A stretch of DNA of 64,000 nucleotides, from positions 16,762,501 through 16,826,500 of the forward strand of contig NC_077239.1 in NCBI RefSeq assembly GCF_947179165.1, given 5' to 3'. This DNA comes from Solanum dulcamara (Eukaryota > Streptophyta > Magnoliopsida > Solanales > Solanaceae). Positions 1 to 11,829 of this stretch are shown one piece after another (position 1 is the first letter of the stretch; the number at the start of each line of letters is the position of its first letter). The notes under the pieces were generated by a model, which was not told the origin of the DNA, made no database searches, and saw only the letters and a list, made by a program, of their open reading frames with translations. The translations under genes were made by a program, and so were the position numbers.

Positions 1-1210
1 ATGTGGCTTCCTCAACAAACTGATTTCTCCACAGAACTTTAACTGAGACGACCTCTTTGTTCCTCAATTTGCTGATTTGACGATCAAGAATTTGGACCAG
101 AACCTCTTCATAGGATAAGCTATCCTTAACTCCAATACTATCAATGGGGACTACCAACTAGGGATAGCCTAAGCACTTCTTCAACATCGAAACGTGGAAT
201 ACCGGATGGATAGAGGCTAACTCCGAGGGTATCTCCAACTCATAGGCGACACTCCCAATCCACCTCGAAATCTGGTAAGGACCAATGTATCAAGGACTAA
301 GCTTCCCCTTCCTTCAAAACCTCATGACACCCTTCATGGGTGACACTTTGAAATACACCCAATTATCCACCTCAAACTCTAAGTCTCTCTTCCTCACATC
401 GATGTAAGATTTTTGGCGGCTTTGGGCTGTCTTCAGCCTATCTTGAATAACTCTCACCTTCTCCATGGGTTGTTGAACAAAATCGGGCCCAATCATCTCA
501 ACTTTACCAACTTCAAACCATCCAATTGGCGATTTACACCTCCTCTCATACAAAGCTTCATAAGGAGCCATTTGAATATTTGCATGATAGCTATTATTAT
601 ATGCAAACTCTATGAGAGGTAAATGGTCATCCCAATTTCCTTTGAAGTCAAGTACACATGCCCTAAACATATCCTCCAATGTATGGATGGTGCGCTCCTC
701 TTGGCCATCCGTTTGGGAATGAAAGGTCGTACTAAGGTTCACCTTTGAACCCAGTCCCTTCTGAAAGGATCTCTAGAATTGGGAAGTGAATTGAGCTTCT
801 CTGTCTGAGATGATAGACAAGGGGACTCTATGCAATCTGACTATCTCCTAAATGTATAATTTTGCATAATCTTCTGTGGTGTTAGTAGTCTTAACTGCCA
901 AGAAGTGAGCTGATTTCATCATTCTATCCACAATCACCCAAATGGAATCATGTTGCTTTCGGGACCTCAGTAGACCTGTAATAAAGTCCATGTTGATAAT
1001 CTCCCACTTCCATTCTGGAATTTCTATATTTTGAGCTAAACCACATGGCCTTTGATGCTCAACATTCACCTGTTGGCAATTTGGGCACTTGGAAACAAAT
1101 TCCGCAATGCCTCCCTTCATCCCACTCCACCAATAGATTTCTCTCAAGTCATGATACATTTTTGTAGAGCCTGGATAAATAGAGTATCTGGTACTATGCG
1201 CTTCGTCCAT
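1..1210 (-). pseudogene. Integrase region of the left Ty3/gypsy element, interrupted and partial
   Basis: Two open stretches (1210-848 and 742-314) with a break between them carry the HHCC zinc-binding end (CPNCQQVN), the catalytic core start (MDFITGLL, with a candidate first acidic residue), and the second half of the core with HSQTDGQEERTIHTLE and the FAYNNSYHANIQMAP segment. Downstream frames to position 1 contain a region like HPVFHVSMLKK, which precedes the C-terminal chromodomain-type tail in this lineage. The stop near 840-850 and others before position 300 make it non-functional as read. Confidence 0.88.
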
Positions 1211-1396
1211 AATTCTCTCTCAAACATCACCGACATCAGGTACACACAACTTATTTTGGTATCTTAACACACCATCTCCCCCTTTGGTAAAAACCATCAC
1301 CTCTTGTTTGTGAAAAACTTCCTTCAATTGGAGAAGGATGGGATCTTGGTATTGTTTCTCCTTTACCTCTGCCAGAAGTGAGGATGTAGACCCATC

Positions 1397-2887
1397 CTAA
1401 ACAGTAACTCCGCCTTTATTATTCTCTTCCAAATGAACTTCCAATCGGGCTAATCTATGTACCTTCTTTGACAATTCCCTCCTTCCCTCCTCTACATGGG
1501 TAGTGCTACCCATAGACAACTTGCTAAGAGCATCAGCAACAACATTAAATTTACCTGGATGGTAGAGGATGCTCATATCATAGTCTTTGAGTAGCTCGAG
1601 CCATCTTCTTTGCCTCAGGTTGAGTTCCTTCTGGCTAAAGATGTATTGTAAGCTCTTGTGATCGGTGAAGACATCAACATGTACTCCATACAAGTAGTGG
1701 CACCAAATTTTAAGGGCAAATACCACAGTTGCCAGTTTAAGGTCATGAGTTGGGTAATTTCTCTCATGAACCTTGAGCTGTCTTGAAGCATAAGCTATCA
1801 CCTTTCCCTTCTGCATCAGCACGCAGCCCCACTCAACTCTAGATGCATCACAATACATCACAAAACCTTCTGTTCCATCGGGCAAGGTTAGAACAGGAGA
1901 AGTGGTTAGCTTGGTCTTCAATTTCTGGAAACTCTCCTCACAAGCATCGGACCATTGGAACTTAGCCTTCTTTTGGGCCAGCTTGGTCAATAGTGATGAT
2001 ATAGATGAGAATCCCTCTACAAACCTTCGATAATAGCCGGCCAAAACCAAGAAGCTTCTTATCTCTGTCAGGGATGTGGGTCTGGGCCAATTCTTCACTG
2101 GCTCAATTTTCTGAGCATCAACCTGAATACCATCTCCAGATACAATGTTGCCTAGAAAAGCCACTGATGCAAGCCAAAATTCATATTTGGAGAACTTTGC
2201 ATACAATACCTGTTCCTTCAAAGTTTGCAAGACGACTCTAAGATGATGGGCATGCTCCTCCTTATTCTTAGAGTAAACCAAGATATCATCTATGAATACA
2301 ATCACAAACATATCAAGGTATGGTTTAAATACTTGGTTCATGAGATCCATAAAAGTTGCGGGGGCATTAGTCAACCCGAAGGACATCACCAAGAACTCAA
2401 AGTGGCCATAGAGGGTTCGAAAAGCTGTCTTTGGGACATCATACTCCCTCACCTTCAACTGATGGTAGCCCGATCTTAGGTCTATCTTTGAGAAATAGGT
2501 GGCACCCCAAAGCTGATCAAATAAATCATCTATTCTGGAGAGAGGGTATTTGTTCTTTATGGTGACCTTATTCAGATGTCTGTAGTCAATACACATTCTA
2601 AGAGACCCATCTTTCTTTCGCACAAATAGGACCGAAGCACCCCATGGTGAGACGCTCGACCTAATGAATCCCTTATCTAACAAGTCCTTCAACTGCTCCT
2701 TCAACTCAGCCAGAGCTATTCTATAGGGAGGGACTGAGATAGGCTGGGTATCAAGAAGAACATCAATCCCAAAGTCGATCTCCCTATCAGGAGGGACTCC
2801 AGGCAAATCTTCAGAAAAGACATTCAGAAACTCATTGATAATCGGAATTGACTCAAAGGATGGAGACTCAATATTGTTATCTTTCAC
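1397..2887 (-). CDS. Reverse transcriptase/RNase H open frame of the left Ty3/gypsy element
   Basis: This 496-residue frame copies element RNA into DNA. In order it shows the pre-RT segment [13 protein letters not shown], the fingers motif [20 protein letters not shown], the palm segment [16 protein letters not shown], the catalytic FIDDILVYS box at about residues 198-206, the thumb, and a Ty3-type RNase H with the YCDAS and [10 protein letters not shown] motifs near residues 345-415. No internal stop is present, so it is the best preserved part of the element. The first Met is only the first in frame; the natural product would be cut from a longer gag-pol precursor, and the frame upstream is broken. 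Confidence 0.92.
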   Translation of the reverse strand: MKDNNIESPSFESIPIINEFLNVFSEDLPGVPPDREIDFGIDVLLDTQPISVPPYRIALAELKEQLKDLLDKGFIRSSVSPWGASVLFVRKKDGSLRMCIDYRHLNKVTIKNKYPLSRIDDLFDQLWGATYFSKIDLRSGYHQLKVREYDVPKTAFRTLYGHFEFLVMSFGLTNAPATFMDLMNQVFKPYLDMFVIVFIDDILVYSKNKEEHAHHLRVVLQTLKEQVLYAKFSKYEFWLASVAFLGNIVSGDGIQVDAQKIEPVKNWPRPTSLTEIRSFLVLAGYYRRFVEGFSSISSLLTKLAQKKAKFQWSDACEESFQKLKTKLTTSPVLTLPDGTEGFVMYCDASRVEWGCVLMQKGKVIAYASRQLKVHERNYPTHDLKLATVVFALKIWCHYLYGVHVDVFTDHKSLQYIFSQKELNLRQRRWLELLKDYDMSILYHPGKFNVVADALSKLSMGSTTHVEEGRRELSKKVHRLARLEVHLEENNKGGVTV

Positions 2888-2980
2888 TCAGACAAGGTGA
2901 TAAATGTACCCTTTTGAGATTAGCTTCCTAGCCCTAAGGTATGAAATAAACTTACCCTTAGGCACAACAAGTCTACCCTT

Positions 2981-3406
2981 TCACTCTATGACAGTCTCAT
3001 TCGAGAATTTGAATATGACAATCTGAGTCCTATAATCAATAGAGGCATAACAGACATAAAGCCAGTCCATGCCAAGGATCACATCGAAATCGACCATGTC
3101 CAACTCAACTAAATTAGCCAAGGTATCCCTGTGATGAATTGACACAGTGCAATCTCTATAGACTCTCTCAGCTAAGACAGAATCACCAACAGGAGTAGCT
3201 ACACTGAAAGGCTCAAGAAGACGTTCAGGAATTTTATTAAATTTAATAGCCACGTAAGGGGTCACAAAAGATAGTGTGGCACCCGAATCTATCAAATCAT
3301 AGCAGTCAAGAGAAAGGAATCGAATCATACCCGTCACGACATTTGGAGAGTTCTCCTGATCTTGACGACTACCCATGGCATATAGTCGATTTGTACCTCC
3401 GCTCAT
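2981..3406 (-). pseudogene. Aspartic protease region of the left Ty3/gypsy element
   Basis: The retropepsin cleaves the gag-pol precursor. The catalytic motif is visible as DSGATLSFV, about 40 residues into the open frame, followed by the typical strand ending DVILGMDWL. The frame joins neither gag upstream (stops near 3410-3430) nor RT downstream (stop near 2980-2887) without a break. The active-site Asp-Ser-Gly triad is intact, so the damage is in the connections and not the enzyme core. Confidence 0.85.
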
Positions 3407-3429
3407 ACTTGAAGCAGCGCCCCTCTGAT

Positions 3430-4609
3430 TACCTCTAGCTGGTGGTGCGGTGATAGAATAATGGGCTCTATTACCCCATGCTGGACACTCCTTCTAAAAG
3501 TGGTCTATTTAGCTGTATTTATAATAGCCAACCCTTCCCGCTCTGCACTCTCCCAAGTGGAGCTCACCACACTTGACGCATGGTGGCTTCTCTTGCGAAC
3601 CTTGACCCACGCTAGCTTGGGATTGAGAACCCTGGGGTCTAAAATTCTGGCGCCTCTACCCCTGCCGATCATACCTGTTCTGTGGAATAGGTGCACTGGC
3701 GGTAGATGAGGCATAGTTGAAAGGCCTATTCTGGAAGAAGAACCTGTTGCCCTTGGTTTGCCTCTGTTCATTCTCATGCCCAGCTGATCTTGCCTTCTTG
3801 CTCAGATGCTCCTCTCTGTCTTTTCTCTTCTCATCCTCCACCTGTTGAGCGTACACCATTAATTTGGAGATATCCATATCAGAGATTAACAATGCCGCTT
3901 TGCACTCTTTCTTCACATGTCTTCCCAAACCGGAGACAAATTTTCTCATCTTCGACCTCATATCTGGGATCATATCTGGAGCATACCTGCACAATTGGAT
4001 GAACTTCAGGTCTTACTCCTTAACATTCATGCCTTCTTGTTTTAGATTTACAAACTCCTCCACTTTTGCTTCCCTCAATTCTCGGGGAAAGAAGTGGTCG
4101 ATAAAGGCTCCCTCGAATTCATCCCACATAGCAGGTTCAGCATCCTCACCTCTACCTTGTTCCCATTGGTTATACCAAATGTTTGCCACATCTTTGAGTT
4201 GATAAGACACCAACTCAACTCCCTCAATTTCCATAGCATGCATAGCTTTTAGAATTTTCCATATCTCATCAATAAAATTTTAGGGATCTTTATCAACCTT
4301 AGAACCCGTGAATGCCGGCGGATTTATTCTCAGAAAGTTTCTAATTCTAGTGGCAGTAGACGACTCTTGGGAACTAGATCTAAGAGTCAGCGAACTTTGG
4401 TTACCATTCTGGGCAACCACTAATTGAGTGAGCATAGCAATCGCCCCTTGCAATTCTGCCTCTAAAGTGGGTGCAGGTGGAGTAGCAGGCACTTGGGGTG
4501 CCTCCGCATATCTTGAGGGTCGGCCTCTGGCCCTCGATGGGCGTACCTCTGATTGGGGAATCCCTGAGTTATCAACATTCCTCTGGCTAGCCATAAGCTT
4601 AGGAGGCAT
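3430..4609 (-). pseudogene. gag of the left Ty3/gypsy element (broken)
   Basis: This is the nucleocapsid precursor that packages element RNA. The start MPPKLMASQR at 4609 follows the usual chromovirus pattern, then comes a Pro/Ala-rich N-terminus and a retrotransposon gag domain (about 4243-3850) with WYNQW and FIDHFFP motifs. A CCHC zinc knuckle beginning CVKCGELH is readable around 3600-3560 on the minus strand, with a second degenerate knuckle after it. The frame is interrupted at about 4280-4243, 4013-3994 and again near 3650, so no single product can be made. The upstream ATG at 4669 lies closer to the primer site and gives a leader peptide unlike gag, so I prefer 4609. Confidence 0.85.
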
Positions 4610-4808
4610 TATTTGTAACGTATAAACGTACGAATAAGAAAGGAGTTTTATAGAGTTTAACTCTATCACACGAATTCAGAGTATGAAAGAAGTAAAACAA
4701 TTCCTAATGTCTTATAGCCTCCTGATTATAAGTGTGGTGCACAACACACTCATAAGCAAGACTCTACTAGACACGGCTTCATAGACTCCCTAGGACTCTT
4801 GAACTCTG

Positions 4809-4821
4809 GGCTCTTATACCA
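4809..4821 (-). other. Primer binding site (initiator tRNA-Met type)
   Basis: Directly after the LTR end the minus strand reads TGGTATAAGAGCC. The usual plant initiator-tRNA-Met primer site is TGGTATCAGAGCC, so one base differs. Its position immediately next to the LTR CA end fixes the element's orientation and the LTR boundary. Confidence 0.9.
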
Positions 4822-6487
4822 TGTTTATCACGCCCTGGGAGGGTACCCTAGGCGTGGCCGGCACTCGAAAGCCATTTCTGGCCTCTAAGCGAACCACCTG
4901 GTCCAGTCACACATTCATTCAAACACATTCTCTTAGTGGAAGACTCAATCAATGAAATACTATTCATAAATTTGGGTCGAATTCCAAACAACTATCGAAT
5001 CAACAAAAGTTATGGAAGAACTACTCAAAAGAACAATCCAATATTTCTACACTCCGGTCTATGAAGCCTCTATCAACAATCTAAGAGGTGCCAATGACAA
5101 GCCCATGGCTACCAACAATAAAAATAAAGGAAACAACACAAAACTATACAAGAAGCTCAACATCCTCCGAAAACTAGGTGGACTCACTAACTAACTGGGA
5201 GTGTGTGGATCTTCAATGGTGCGCCGGTTGATGATCTCTAGTACCTATCTCTGCATCATGAAATGATACAGGCCAATTGACGTCAGTACATAGAATGTAC
5301 GAGTATGTAAAATGGCCGAAAGAAACAACATCAGAAGAAACCAAATCAACTTGGGAATCTCAACTTAGAAAGAAATACAACTCAACAAACATCCTAAGTC
5401 TAAGCAAGAATATAGTTTAGACGGGACCAAATCATATACAAATCAACTCAATCCGACTCAGAGTACTACCAGGACCTATGTGGGAGTTTCTCTTATCCGA
5501 CAACCATCACTTATGAGCCAGTGAAAGTACAACAAACCGACGTTGTTGCCGCATCCGTTCATACTTTGCCAGTGTATGAACGAATCAACCAATCATTGAT
5601 CCAATCCAACCAAGTCCTATAATGTCAAGACAATAATTTTGGGGAAGCATCCGTCTTTAACGGTTCAATCCCCTTCTATGTTTGGCGACGTAGTTATTGG
5701 GTTCGAGTATGGACTATACTCTTGCCTAATTAGGTGCTCGATACGTCTCCCAAGACTCAATGCTCATAAAACTCCATCCAATCAACTCAATTAAATCATA
5801 TCGACAAGTCTCATTTCAACCTTGTCAACTCATCAACTCTATCGCAATCACACATCTCATAATCATATCTTTCAAGAGTAATTTAAATGCACATTTATAG
5901 CAACATATAGACATAACCAATCATTTCCTCCATCCATTTGATTAATCTTTGAGACTCATCACAACTTCAAGGCATTAAATCGACACTTCAAAATAAGTAA
6001 CATTTTAAAGAAAAAATAACATCTTTTATCATAATCTATATAGTTAAGAAGATCAATAAAGCATAGTTAACAACTCATCTTCATCAACACATACTCACAT
6101 AAAGGCTCTTCTTAGAATTTTCTTGACTCAACCTCATCAACATAGCAAGAATCAATTTAATATATGACAAGACTCATTTGAACATAACCCTAGCAAGAAA
6201 CTCCATTCCTATGGACATTTATTCTCAAAAAGGGTATAGGGCACATGGGTGGACTCAACCCATGTTTTAGATAGCCTTACATACCTTAGTAAAGATTTGA
6301 AGAAAACTCGATGTTGGGTCTTCAATGGGAAGCTTGAATCTTGAAGCTCTTGGAACAATTCCTTGTTGAAAATGGAGAAGGAGAAGAAGAAGAAGAAGAA
6401 GAGAGAGAGAGAGAGAGAGAGAGAGACTTCTAAGGCTTTTAGAGAGAGAGAAGGGCTGAAAAATATGTTCCCAAAATGTTCAAGGAT

Positions 6488-6503
6488 GATATATATATAA
6501 TTT
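6488..6503 (-). promoter_or_regulatory. TATA-like box of the gypsy 5' LTR
   Basis: On the minus strand a TATATATATC run follows CCCAAATTA, just downstream of the G+C-rich palindrome block and upstream of a CT-rich leader. The plus-strand relative has the same arrangement at 16495-16506. Promoter function is inferred from position and conservation between the two LTRs. Confidence 0.5.
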
Positions 6504-6544
6504 GGGACAATTCCCAAATTGCCCCTTCTAAAAAGTTCTGAAAA

Positions 6545-6840
6545 ATAGGCTAAACACTCCTGGTGCGATAGTGGCGCATCGCCAGGTCAATTAGCCCTAA
6601 AACCTGCACATCGTTTAGTGGTGTTCCGCGCCAAGGACCATCTACTGAGGCATGTTCTTGGTGCGATAGTGGCGCATCGCGCCCTTACGGCGCCAAGGCC
6701 ATATATTCTGGGTTCTGGAAAATAGGTTTGAAAATCCTGCACACCTCGTAGTGGCGCATCGCGCCAGGGACCAAACTACAGAGGCGTGTTCCTAGCGCGA
6801 TAGGGGTACATCGCACCACTGCGGCGCCAAGCCCATATTT
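6545..6840. repeat. G+C-rich palindromic repeat block in the left gypsy LTR
   Basis: Three or more imperfect copies of a unit of roughly 100-125 bases, each containing paired GGCGC/GCGCC arms around short spacers, stand out in A+T-rich surroundings. The same block occurs in the related LTR at 16141-16440. It ends about 40 bases upstream of the TATA-like stretch. Confidence 0.7.
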
Positions 6841-7248
6841 CCAGCAGTTGCAGCCCAGGCCTAAAATTTCTATCTTGCTAGTTCGTCTTAGGATCATCAT
6901 ATATTTTGACTTCGAACTCCAAAAAATTACATTCTTGGTGGCGTTAGAAAAAAGACTCGATGAACTTTAATTTAATAGGTCATGGGTCACCCAGATTATC
7001 TTCTTTCAAAAGATAGGGTCGTTAGAAGTCGACCCCTTAACGAACTCATCCAAAAACTTAGCCACGATGAACCTTTTGGACTTAGCTTGGTCCTAGGGGT
7101 CCTTTGTGACCCTACATCACCTCCAACACTCTTCAAATACTCAGGGACTCATCTTAACTCAAGAATATACTTCACAATAAATGAGTTCGACCTTACACGT
7201 ATACAAGAAAGGTCCAAATCTTAGGGAAAAATTTTGGGGGGCATTACA

Positions 7249-9551
7249 TGACTGCTCAAGAAAGCTTTGGTTCTATGTCTTCAAGACTAAAGACCAAGTG
7301 TTAGGTGTCTTTAAGAAGTTTCAAGCTTCAGTTGAAAGAGAAATTGGAAAGAAACTAAAATATATTCGTATTGATAATGGTGGTGAATATTGTGGACCAT
7401 TTGACGAATACTGATAGCATCAAAGTATTAGACACCAGAAGACTCCTCCTAAGACTCCTCAGCTTAATGGGTTGGCTAAGATGATGAAAAAGACCTTGAT
7501 AGAAAGAATTAGATGTTTGCTTTCTAAAGCAAAGTTGTTGAACCCCTTTTGGGGTGAGAGCTTATTGACCATTGCACATGTTATTAACTAATCTCCTACA
7601 GTTTATTTGCAAATTAATGTTTCAAATAGAGTTTGGTATGGAAAGAATGTTTCTTATGACCATTTGAGAGTATTTGATTGCAAAGTCTTTGTACATGTTC
7701 TGAAAGATGAGAGGTCAAGTTAGATACTAAGACATGGTAGTGCATCTTCATTGGATATAACCTTGATGAATTTGGTTACAGGCTATATGATCCAATTGAG
7801 AAGAAGCTTGTAAGAAGACACAGTATCATCTTCATGGAGAATCAAACCATTGAAGATATTAACAAAGCGGAAAAGCTAGAATCTTCAAGTTCAAATAACG
7901 TAGTTCATCTTTATCAAGTTCCTCATACAAGTGTGCATGATGTTAGTGGGCTTAATGATCATGGTGATTCGCAGAATCATGTTCCGGATCAATATGTTGA
8001 TGTTAATGATAATAATGATGTTGTTATTGATGATGCTTATGTTCATGAAGTTGTGGAAGAATCAAATATTCTTCTTAGGAGGTCCACAAGACAACATATT
8101 CCTTCCTCTCATTATTCACCTAATTAATATATACTACTCACTGACGGGGTGAATCTGAGTGTTATGAGGAGGCCATGAAAGATGAGCATAAGGATCAATG
8201 GATTGAATCCATGCAAGATGAGATGAAATCTTTGCATGAGAGCCACACTTATGAGTTGGTAAAATTATCTAAGGGCATGAGAGCTTTAAAGAACAAGTGG
8301 GTGTTCAAAGTTAAGGTTGAAGAAAGCTTGAAGCCTAGTTCTTGGTTTGGCTGCTAGTCTTAATTTAGAGATTGAGCAGATGGATGTGAAGAAGATTTTT
8401 TTTACGGTGACTTAGAAGAGAAGATTTATATAGAGCAACCTGAGGGATTCAAAGTAAATGATAAAGAAAACTTTGTGTGCAAACTCAAAAGAGTCTTTAT
8501 GGCCTAAAGCAAGCTCCTAGACAGTGGTAAAAAACTTGAATCTGTTATGGGGGAGCAAGGCTACAAGAAAACTTCCTTAGATTACTGTGTTTGTATAAAA
8601 AAAATTGACGATGATTTTATCATCTTCTTGCTATATGTGAATGATATGTTGATTGTGGGCAAGAATATTTCCAAGATTGACGAGTTGAAGAAAGAGTTGT
8701 GTAAGTCTTTTGCTATGAAAGACTTGGGTCATGCCAAGTAAATTTTGGGCATAAGAATTACTCGTCTAAGAGAAGAAAGGAAGATTTACTTCTCACAAAA
8801 AAAAGTACATTGAATGTGTACTAGAGCACTTCAACATGAAGGATGCTAAGCCTATTAGTACACATCTTACCGGTTATATGAAGTTGAGCAAGAAGATGTG
8901 TCCTATAGCTTAGGAGGAAAAAAAGCATGGCCAAAGTTTCATATTACTCTATCATCGAAAGTTTGATGTATGCAATGGTATCCACTAGACTTAATATTGC
9001 TCACGCAATTGGTGTTGTCAGCAAGTTTCTCGACAATCCAGAAAAATGACATTGGAAAGTTGTAAAGTGGATACTCAGCTATCTGGGAGGAATCTCAGAT
9101 AAATGTTTATGTTTTGGAGGATCAAATCTAATTTTGAAGGGCCATACAGATGTTGTTTACTTTTTCAGGGAAAGCTATATCATGGTAGTTGAAGTTGCTG
9201 AAGTGTATTGCACTGTCTACAACTGAAGCTGAGTATATTGCAGCTACTGAAGCTGGCAAGGAGATAATATGGTTCAAGCAATTTCTTCAAGAGCTTGATT
9301 TGCATCAAAAGGAGTATGTCGTCTATTGTGACAATCAAAGTGCAATAGACTTGAGCAAAAACTCTATGTACCATGCAAGGACGAAAGATATAGACGTGAA
9401 ATATCACTGAATTCGATAAAAGATACAAGACGAATCTATGCAGGTTGAAAATATCTCTACAAATAAGAATCCTACAGATATGCTGATCAAAATGGTAACA
9501 ATGGACAAATTCAAATTGTGCAAAGAACTTGCTGGCATGAGGTCTCTTTAA
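7249..9551 (+). pseudogene. Ty1/copia pol remnant (integrase, RT, RNase H)
   Basis: Integrase core sequence is legible from the left junction (DDCSRKLWFYVF, then IRIDNGGEY with a candidate second catalytic Asp). A linker with RRSTRQHIPSSHY follows near 8070-8110, then RT from about 8175 (KNKWVFKVK). The RT catalytic box reads YVNDMLIVG at about 8630, so the first Asp of the usual YVDDM is replaced by Asn. RNase H near 9190-9410 keeps STTEAEYIAA and CDNQSAIDLSKN, and the frame ends with the typical GMRSL tail at 9551. Stops occur at about 7412, 7723, 8125, 8355 and 8739, so the copy is dead. Confidence 0.88.
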
Positions 9552-9586
9552 TAAAACGAAGATATCTCCTTTTGGTGCATGGGACT

Positions 9587-9600
9587 GGAAGGAGGAGATT
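9587..9600 (+). other. Polypurine tract of the copia element
   Basis: A purine run (GGAAGGAGGAGA followed by TT) ends immediately before the TG that starts the 3' LTR. In LTR elements this tract primes plus-strand synthesis, and its position fixes the LTR start at 9601. Confidence 0.8.
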
Positions 9601-10192
9601 TGTAGAGGTTCATTCCATTCTACAAATATTTTTTAATTTGTTGCAAGGTTTAAAATTAGATAGTCAAAAATGTGGATTTGGTAGTTGACAAATCTCAACA
9701 ACCAAAATATTACCATTTATCTCAAACCAAATCTCACCAATAAATCTACCAAAGTTGAAAATATTTGTTTCTTCATGATGTCATCGATGATATCATAGGG
9801 ATAATTTTTTTATAAATAGAGAACTCTTGCTCATTTGTAAGAACACACCAAGATAGAGAGAAAAAAAATATTAGTTAGAAAAGTGAGGTATACCATAGAC
9901 TATAAGAAAATAGTTGTGAAGAAAAACAGAGTGTAAGCGATATTTTTATTAAGGTGGAAACTCAAGAGAGTGTTATTCGTTTTGAATGTGTTGTGGTCGC
10001 TTTGAGTATTATACTCGTGACTTTCTAGTGTAAAATTCTTTAATATAATAATATCAGTTGCTCTTCTTGGCCCGTGATTTTTTTACTTTTTTGAAAGAGT
10101 TTCCACGTAAAATTCTTGGTGTCATTATTTTCTTATTTATTTTTATTATTTTGACCATATATATTTTTTTATTAGTCAGTATTTTTCCAACA
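9601..10192 (+). repeat. 3' LTR of the copia element (592 bp)
   Basis: The LTR begins TGTAGAGG right after the polypurine tract and ends CCAACA at 10192. A clear TATA box (TATAAATAG) lies at 9811-9819. After the LTR the sequence is DREB2-like coding DNA on the opposite strand, so the boundary is sharp; the 5-bp target copy would be 10193-10197 (ATTGT). A hydrophobic open frame over 10058-10333 is chance A+T-rich coding. Confidence 0.85.
9811..9820 (+). promoter_or_regulatory. TATA box in the copia LTR
   Basis: TATAAATAGA lies about 210 bases into the LTR, where the U3/R promoter of Ty1/copia elements is expected. Function is inferred from motif and position. Confidence 0.6.
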
Positions 10193-10415
10193 ATTGTTTG
10201 CCTAACACCTCTGTATTTACATTTCAGTTCCGCCTTTACCTCTCATACAACCTTGTTTAGACCCTTTGCCAGGAAATTTCCATTTTTTTCATTCAACCCA
10301 CCATCTAAGGTAACATTACGCTCCTGCTTATGATTCTTCCACATTGACAAAATCTCCTCTATAGAAGCTGATCCGTTATGCCTTCTCCTGATTTTCCTGT
10401 TTCCGTAAGAAGTCA
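10193..10415 (-). pseudogene. DREB2-like AP2/ERF transcription factor fragment, cut by the copia LTR
   Basis: Read leftward on the minus strand, a probable splice acceptor (GACAG at 10420-10416) is followed by YGNRKIRRRHNGSASIEEIL and LSMWKNHKQ, resembling the basic N-terminal segment and the ETLxxWK-type motif of DREB2 proteins. After a frame shift the strand reads GKGSKQGCMRGKGG, a hallmark just before the AP2 domain in DREB2 factors, and after another shift CKYRGVRQ, the first AP2 strand. It then stops dead at the copia LTR (10192). At least two frame shifts, one at an A-run, show it is a relic. DREB2 proteins activate drought and heat genes through DRE elements; this copy cannot. The rest of the AP2 domain would lie beyond the copia and gypsy insertions. 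Confidence 0.75.
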
Positions 10416-10420
10416 CTGTC

Positions 10421-11799
10421 GTAATATAGACATAAAACAAGTAAAAGACTACAAAAGGGTTCTCCCCTTTTTGCATTCTTTAAGTTACTACTACTTGCAC
10501 CAAGATTTTTTTAGAGTAACAAACGTATTGACAAGAACCAACCTTCTTGTATGGTTTTTATAATATGTTATGACCTGATTAACGAGGGAACCAATTTCCT
10601 AATAGCAAAGAATTACCAAAAGCTAACCTCTTTTTGCTTGGCTTTTATTGTATATTCGTACACGGTTTCCTATAAAGATTTGAAATTTAGGCCAAATAGG
10701 AGTAAGGTAACAATTCCTAATAAAACTTTGACAACATGAAAACCAATAAGTTTAAGGACTAAAGAGTACATATAATACAATACCAAATGAAAAGTAGACA
10801 GAACTCATATAGGGAAAGAATAAAGGAGAAGAAAATTCACCTTTGAAAATTGTGAGAAGACATAACGTGTCAAAGCAAATTGATAAAATTATTGGATTTT
10901 GCTATGGTGAGATTGTCGTTTTGAGGAAGTCTCTATTCTTTGAATATTTGATCTTTTAGCTATAAAATAGCGGTACCAAATCGAGGCAAAGGAAACAACC
11001 CGAATCAACATACGAGTAAATACTTGATTACAATCTTTAAGAAAAGGTAAATATATATTATATATCTATCTATATATATATATATATATATATTTATATT
11101 ATTATAAAAATACGAATAATAATGTTGGTTGACCAAAATATCTTTTCAATATTAAAATACCTTTATACCCTTCGTACTTTCTATTAACTAAGGCTAAAAT
11201 TGAAATAACCGAACTATATCGTCTAGAGTCTTAGAATATATATACTTTAATTAAATTTGTATAACGTGTTGTAAAAAAGTGAAAAAAGAAAACATGTACA
11301 ACTTTGGTAAAATTCTAGAGGAGGTGAGAAGAAGGGTGCACTTTTGGTCGATTTTTAAAAAAAAAAAAAAAATGAAAACATGTACAACTTAGGTAAGTTC
11401 TCGTGTTTCAAGGGTTTCATTACCAATACCCAAAAGGTTTGGATTGTTGTAAGTTCTCCAAATTTAATTTGATCTAGGAGTTAAATACTCCTATAAAACC
11501 CCCATTATTGTACATGCTTCATCGTTAACTTTTTAAGTAATATTAATTAACAACGAAGCTAAACAATTCGGCAAATTTCTCCAAAGGTATTGAATTGTTG
11601 ATTCAAAATTTATACCTTGCTTTTTATTTATTTATCTCAATTCTTCATGGTTCAATTCTAACATAAATTTTTCTAGCATCAAGTTTTTGTTATTTATTAA
11701 TAGTTATTGCCGGCACAAGTTGCCAGTCCTTATTAAAATATTATTAGATATTTTCTTTTAAAAAGTTCAATCAACTTTAGAGTAGATATTGCTTTGCAG
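10421..11799. other. A+T-rich spacer with a (TA)n run
   Basis: No gene is supported here. The part next to the DREB2-like fragment may include its former intron and 5' flank. A (TA)n microsatellite occupies about 11068-11092, and the following stretch with ACCAAAATATC and AAATACC motifs resembles the non-coding 5' region of plant Helitrons, but I could not fix a 5' terminus. Poly(A) runs occur at about 11358-11372. Confidence 0.5.
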
Positions 11800-11829
11800 T
11801 TTTCTTTATTACATGTGTTCAAAATCCTC

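Larger units (their letters stand above)
1..7248 (-). mobile_element. Ty3/gypsy LTR retrotransposon (Tekay/Del-like), 5' LTR plus internal region, partial
   Basis: Reading leftward on the minus strand the order is LTR (7248-4822), tRNA-Met primer site, gag, aspartic protease, reverse transcriptase/RNase H and integrase, which is the Ty3/gypsy order. The element leaves the window at position 1, so the integrase tail and the 3' LTR are not seen. The right LTR edge ends TG/CA and abuts integrase coding sequence of a copia element, so this copy inserted into that element; the expected 5-bp target duplication would be 7249-7253, with its partner off the window. Several stops and frame breaks in gag, protease and integrase make it non-autonomous, though the RT/RNase H frame is still open. 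The lineage name rests on overall RT and gag resemblance, not on a tree. Confidence 0.93.
4822..7248 (-). repeat. 5' LTR of the left Ty3/gypsy element (2.43 kb)
   Basis: The LTR starts at 7248 with TGTAATG and ends at 4822 with CA directly before the primer site. It is recognisable because its reverse complement matches the plus-strand LTR at 15734-19142 in several blocks: the start (7248-7080), the G+C-rich palindromic block, the CTT-rich leader (about 6200-6420), a segment near 5520-5770 and the last 80 bases near 4830-4900. It is about 1 kb shorter than that copy, so the two are related but diverged. The CT/GA tract at about 6380-6426 lies just downstream of a TATA-like stretch and probably falls in the transcribed leader. 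Confidence 0.9.
7249..10192 (+). mobile_element. Ty1/copia LTR retrotransposon, 3' half with 3' LTR
   Basis: The order integrase, then RT, then RNase H, polypurine tract and LTR is that of Ty1/copia elements. The 5' half is missing from this window because the gypsy element (1-7248) was inserted into the integrase core; it should resume left of position 1. Many in-frame stops and frame shifts show it is old. Its right LTR edge lies inside a DREB2-like AP2 coding fragment, so that gene was the insertion target. Confidence 0.9.

Noticed and set aside
10058..10333. Hydrophobic 91-codon frame
   Set aside because: It spans the copia LTR end and the antisense of the DREB2-like fragment; T-rich DNA gives Phe/Leu/Ile runs by chance.
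11060..11095. TCTATCTATATATATA as the Helitron 5' end
   Set aside because: It begins with TC after A as required, but lies in a (TA)n microsatellite, so there is no way to tell it from chance without other copies.
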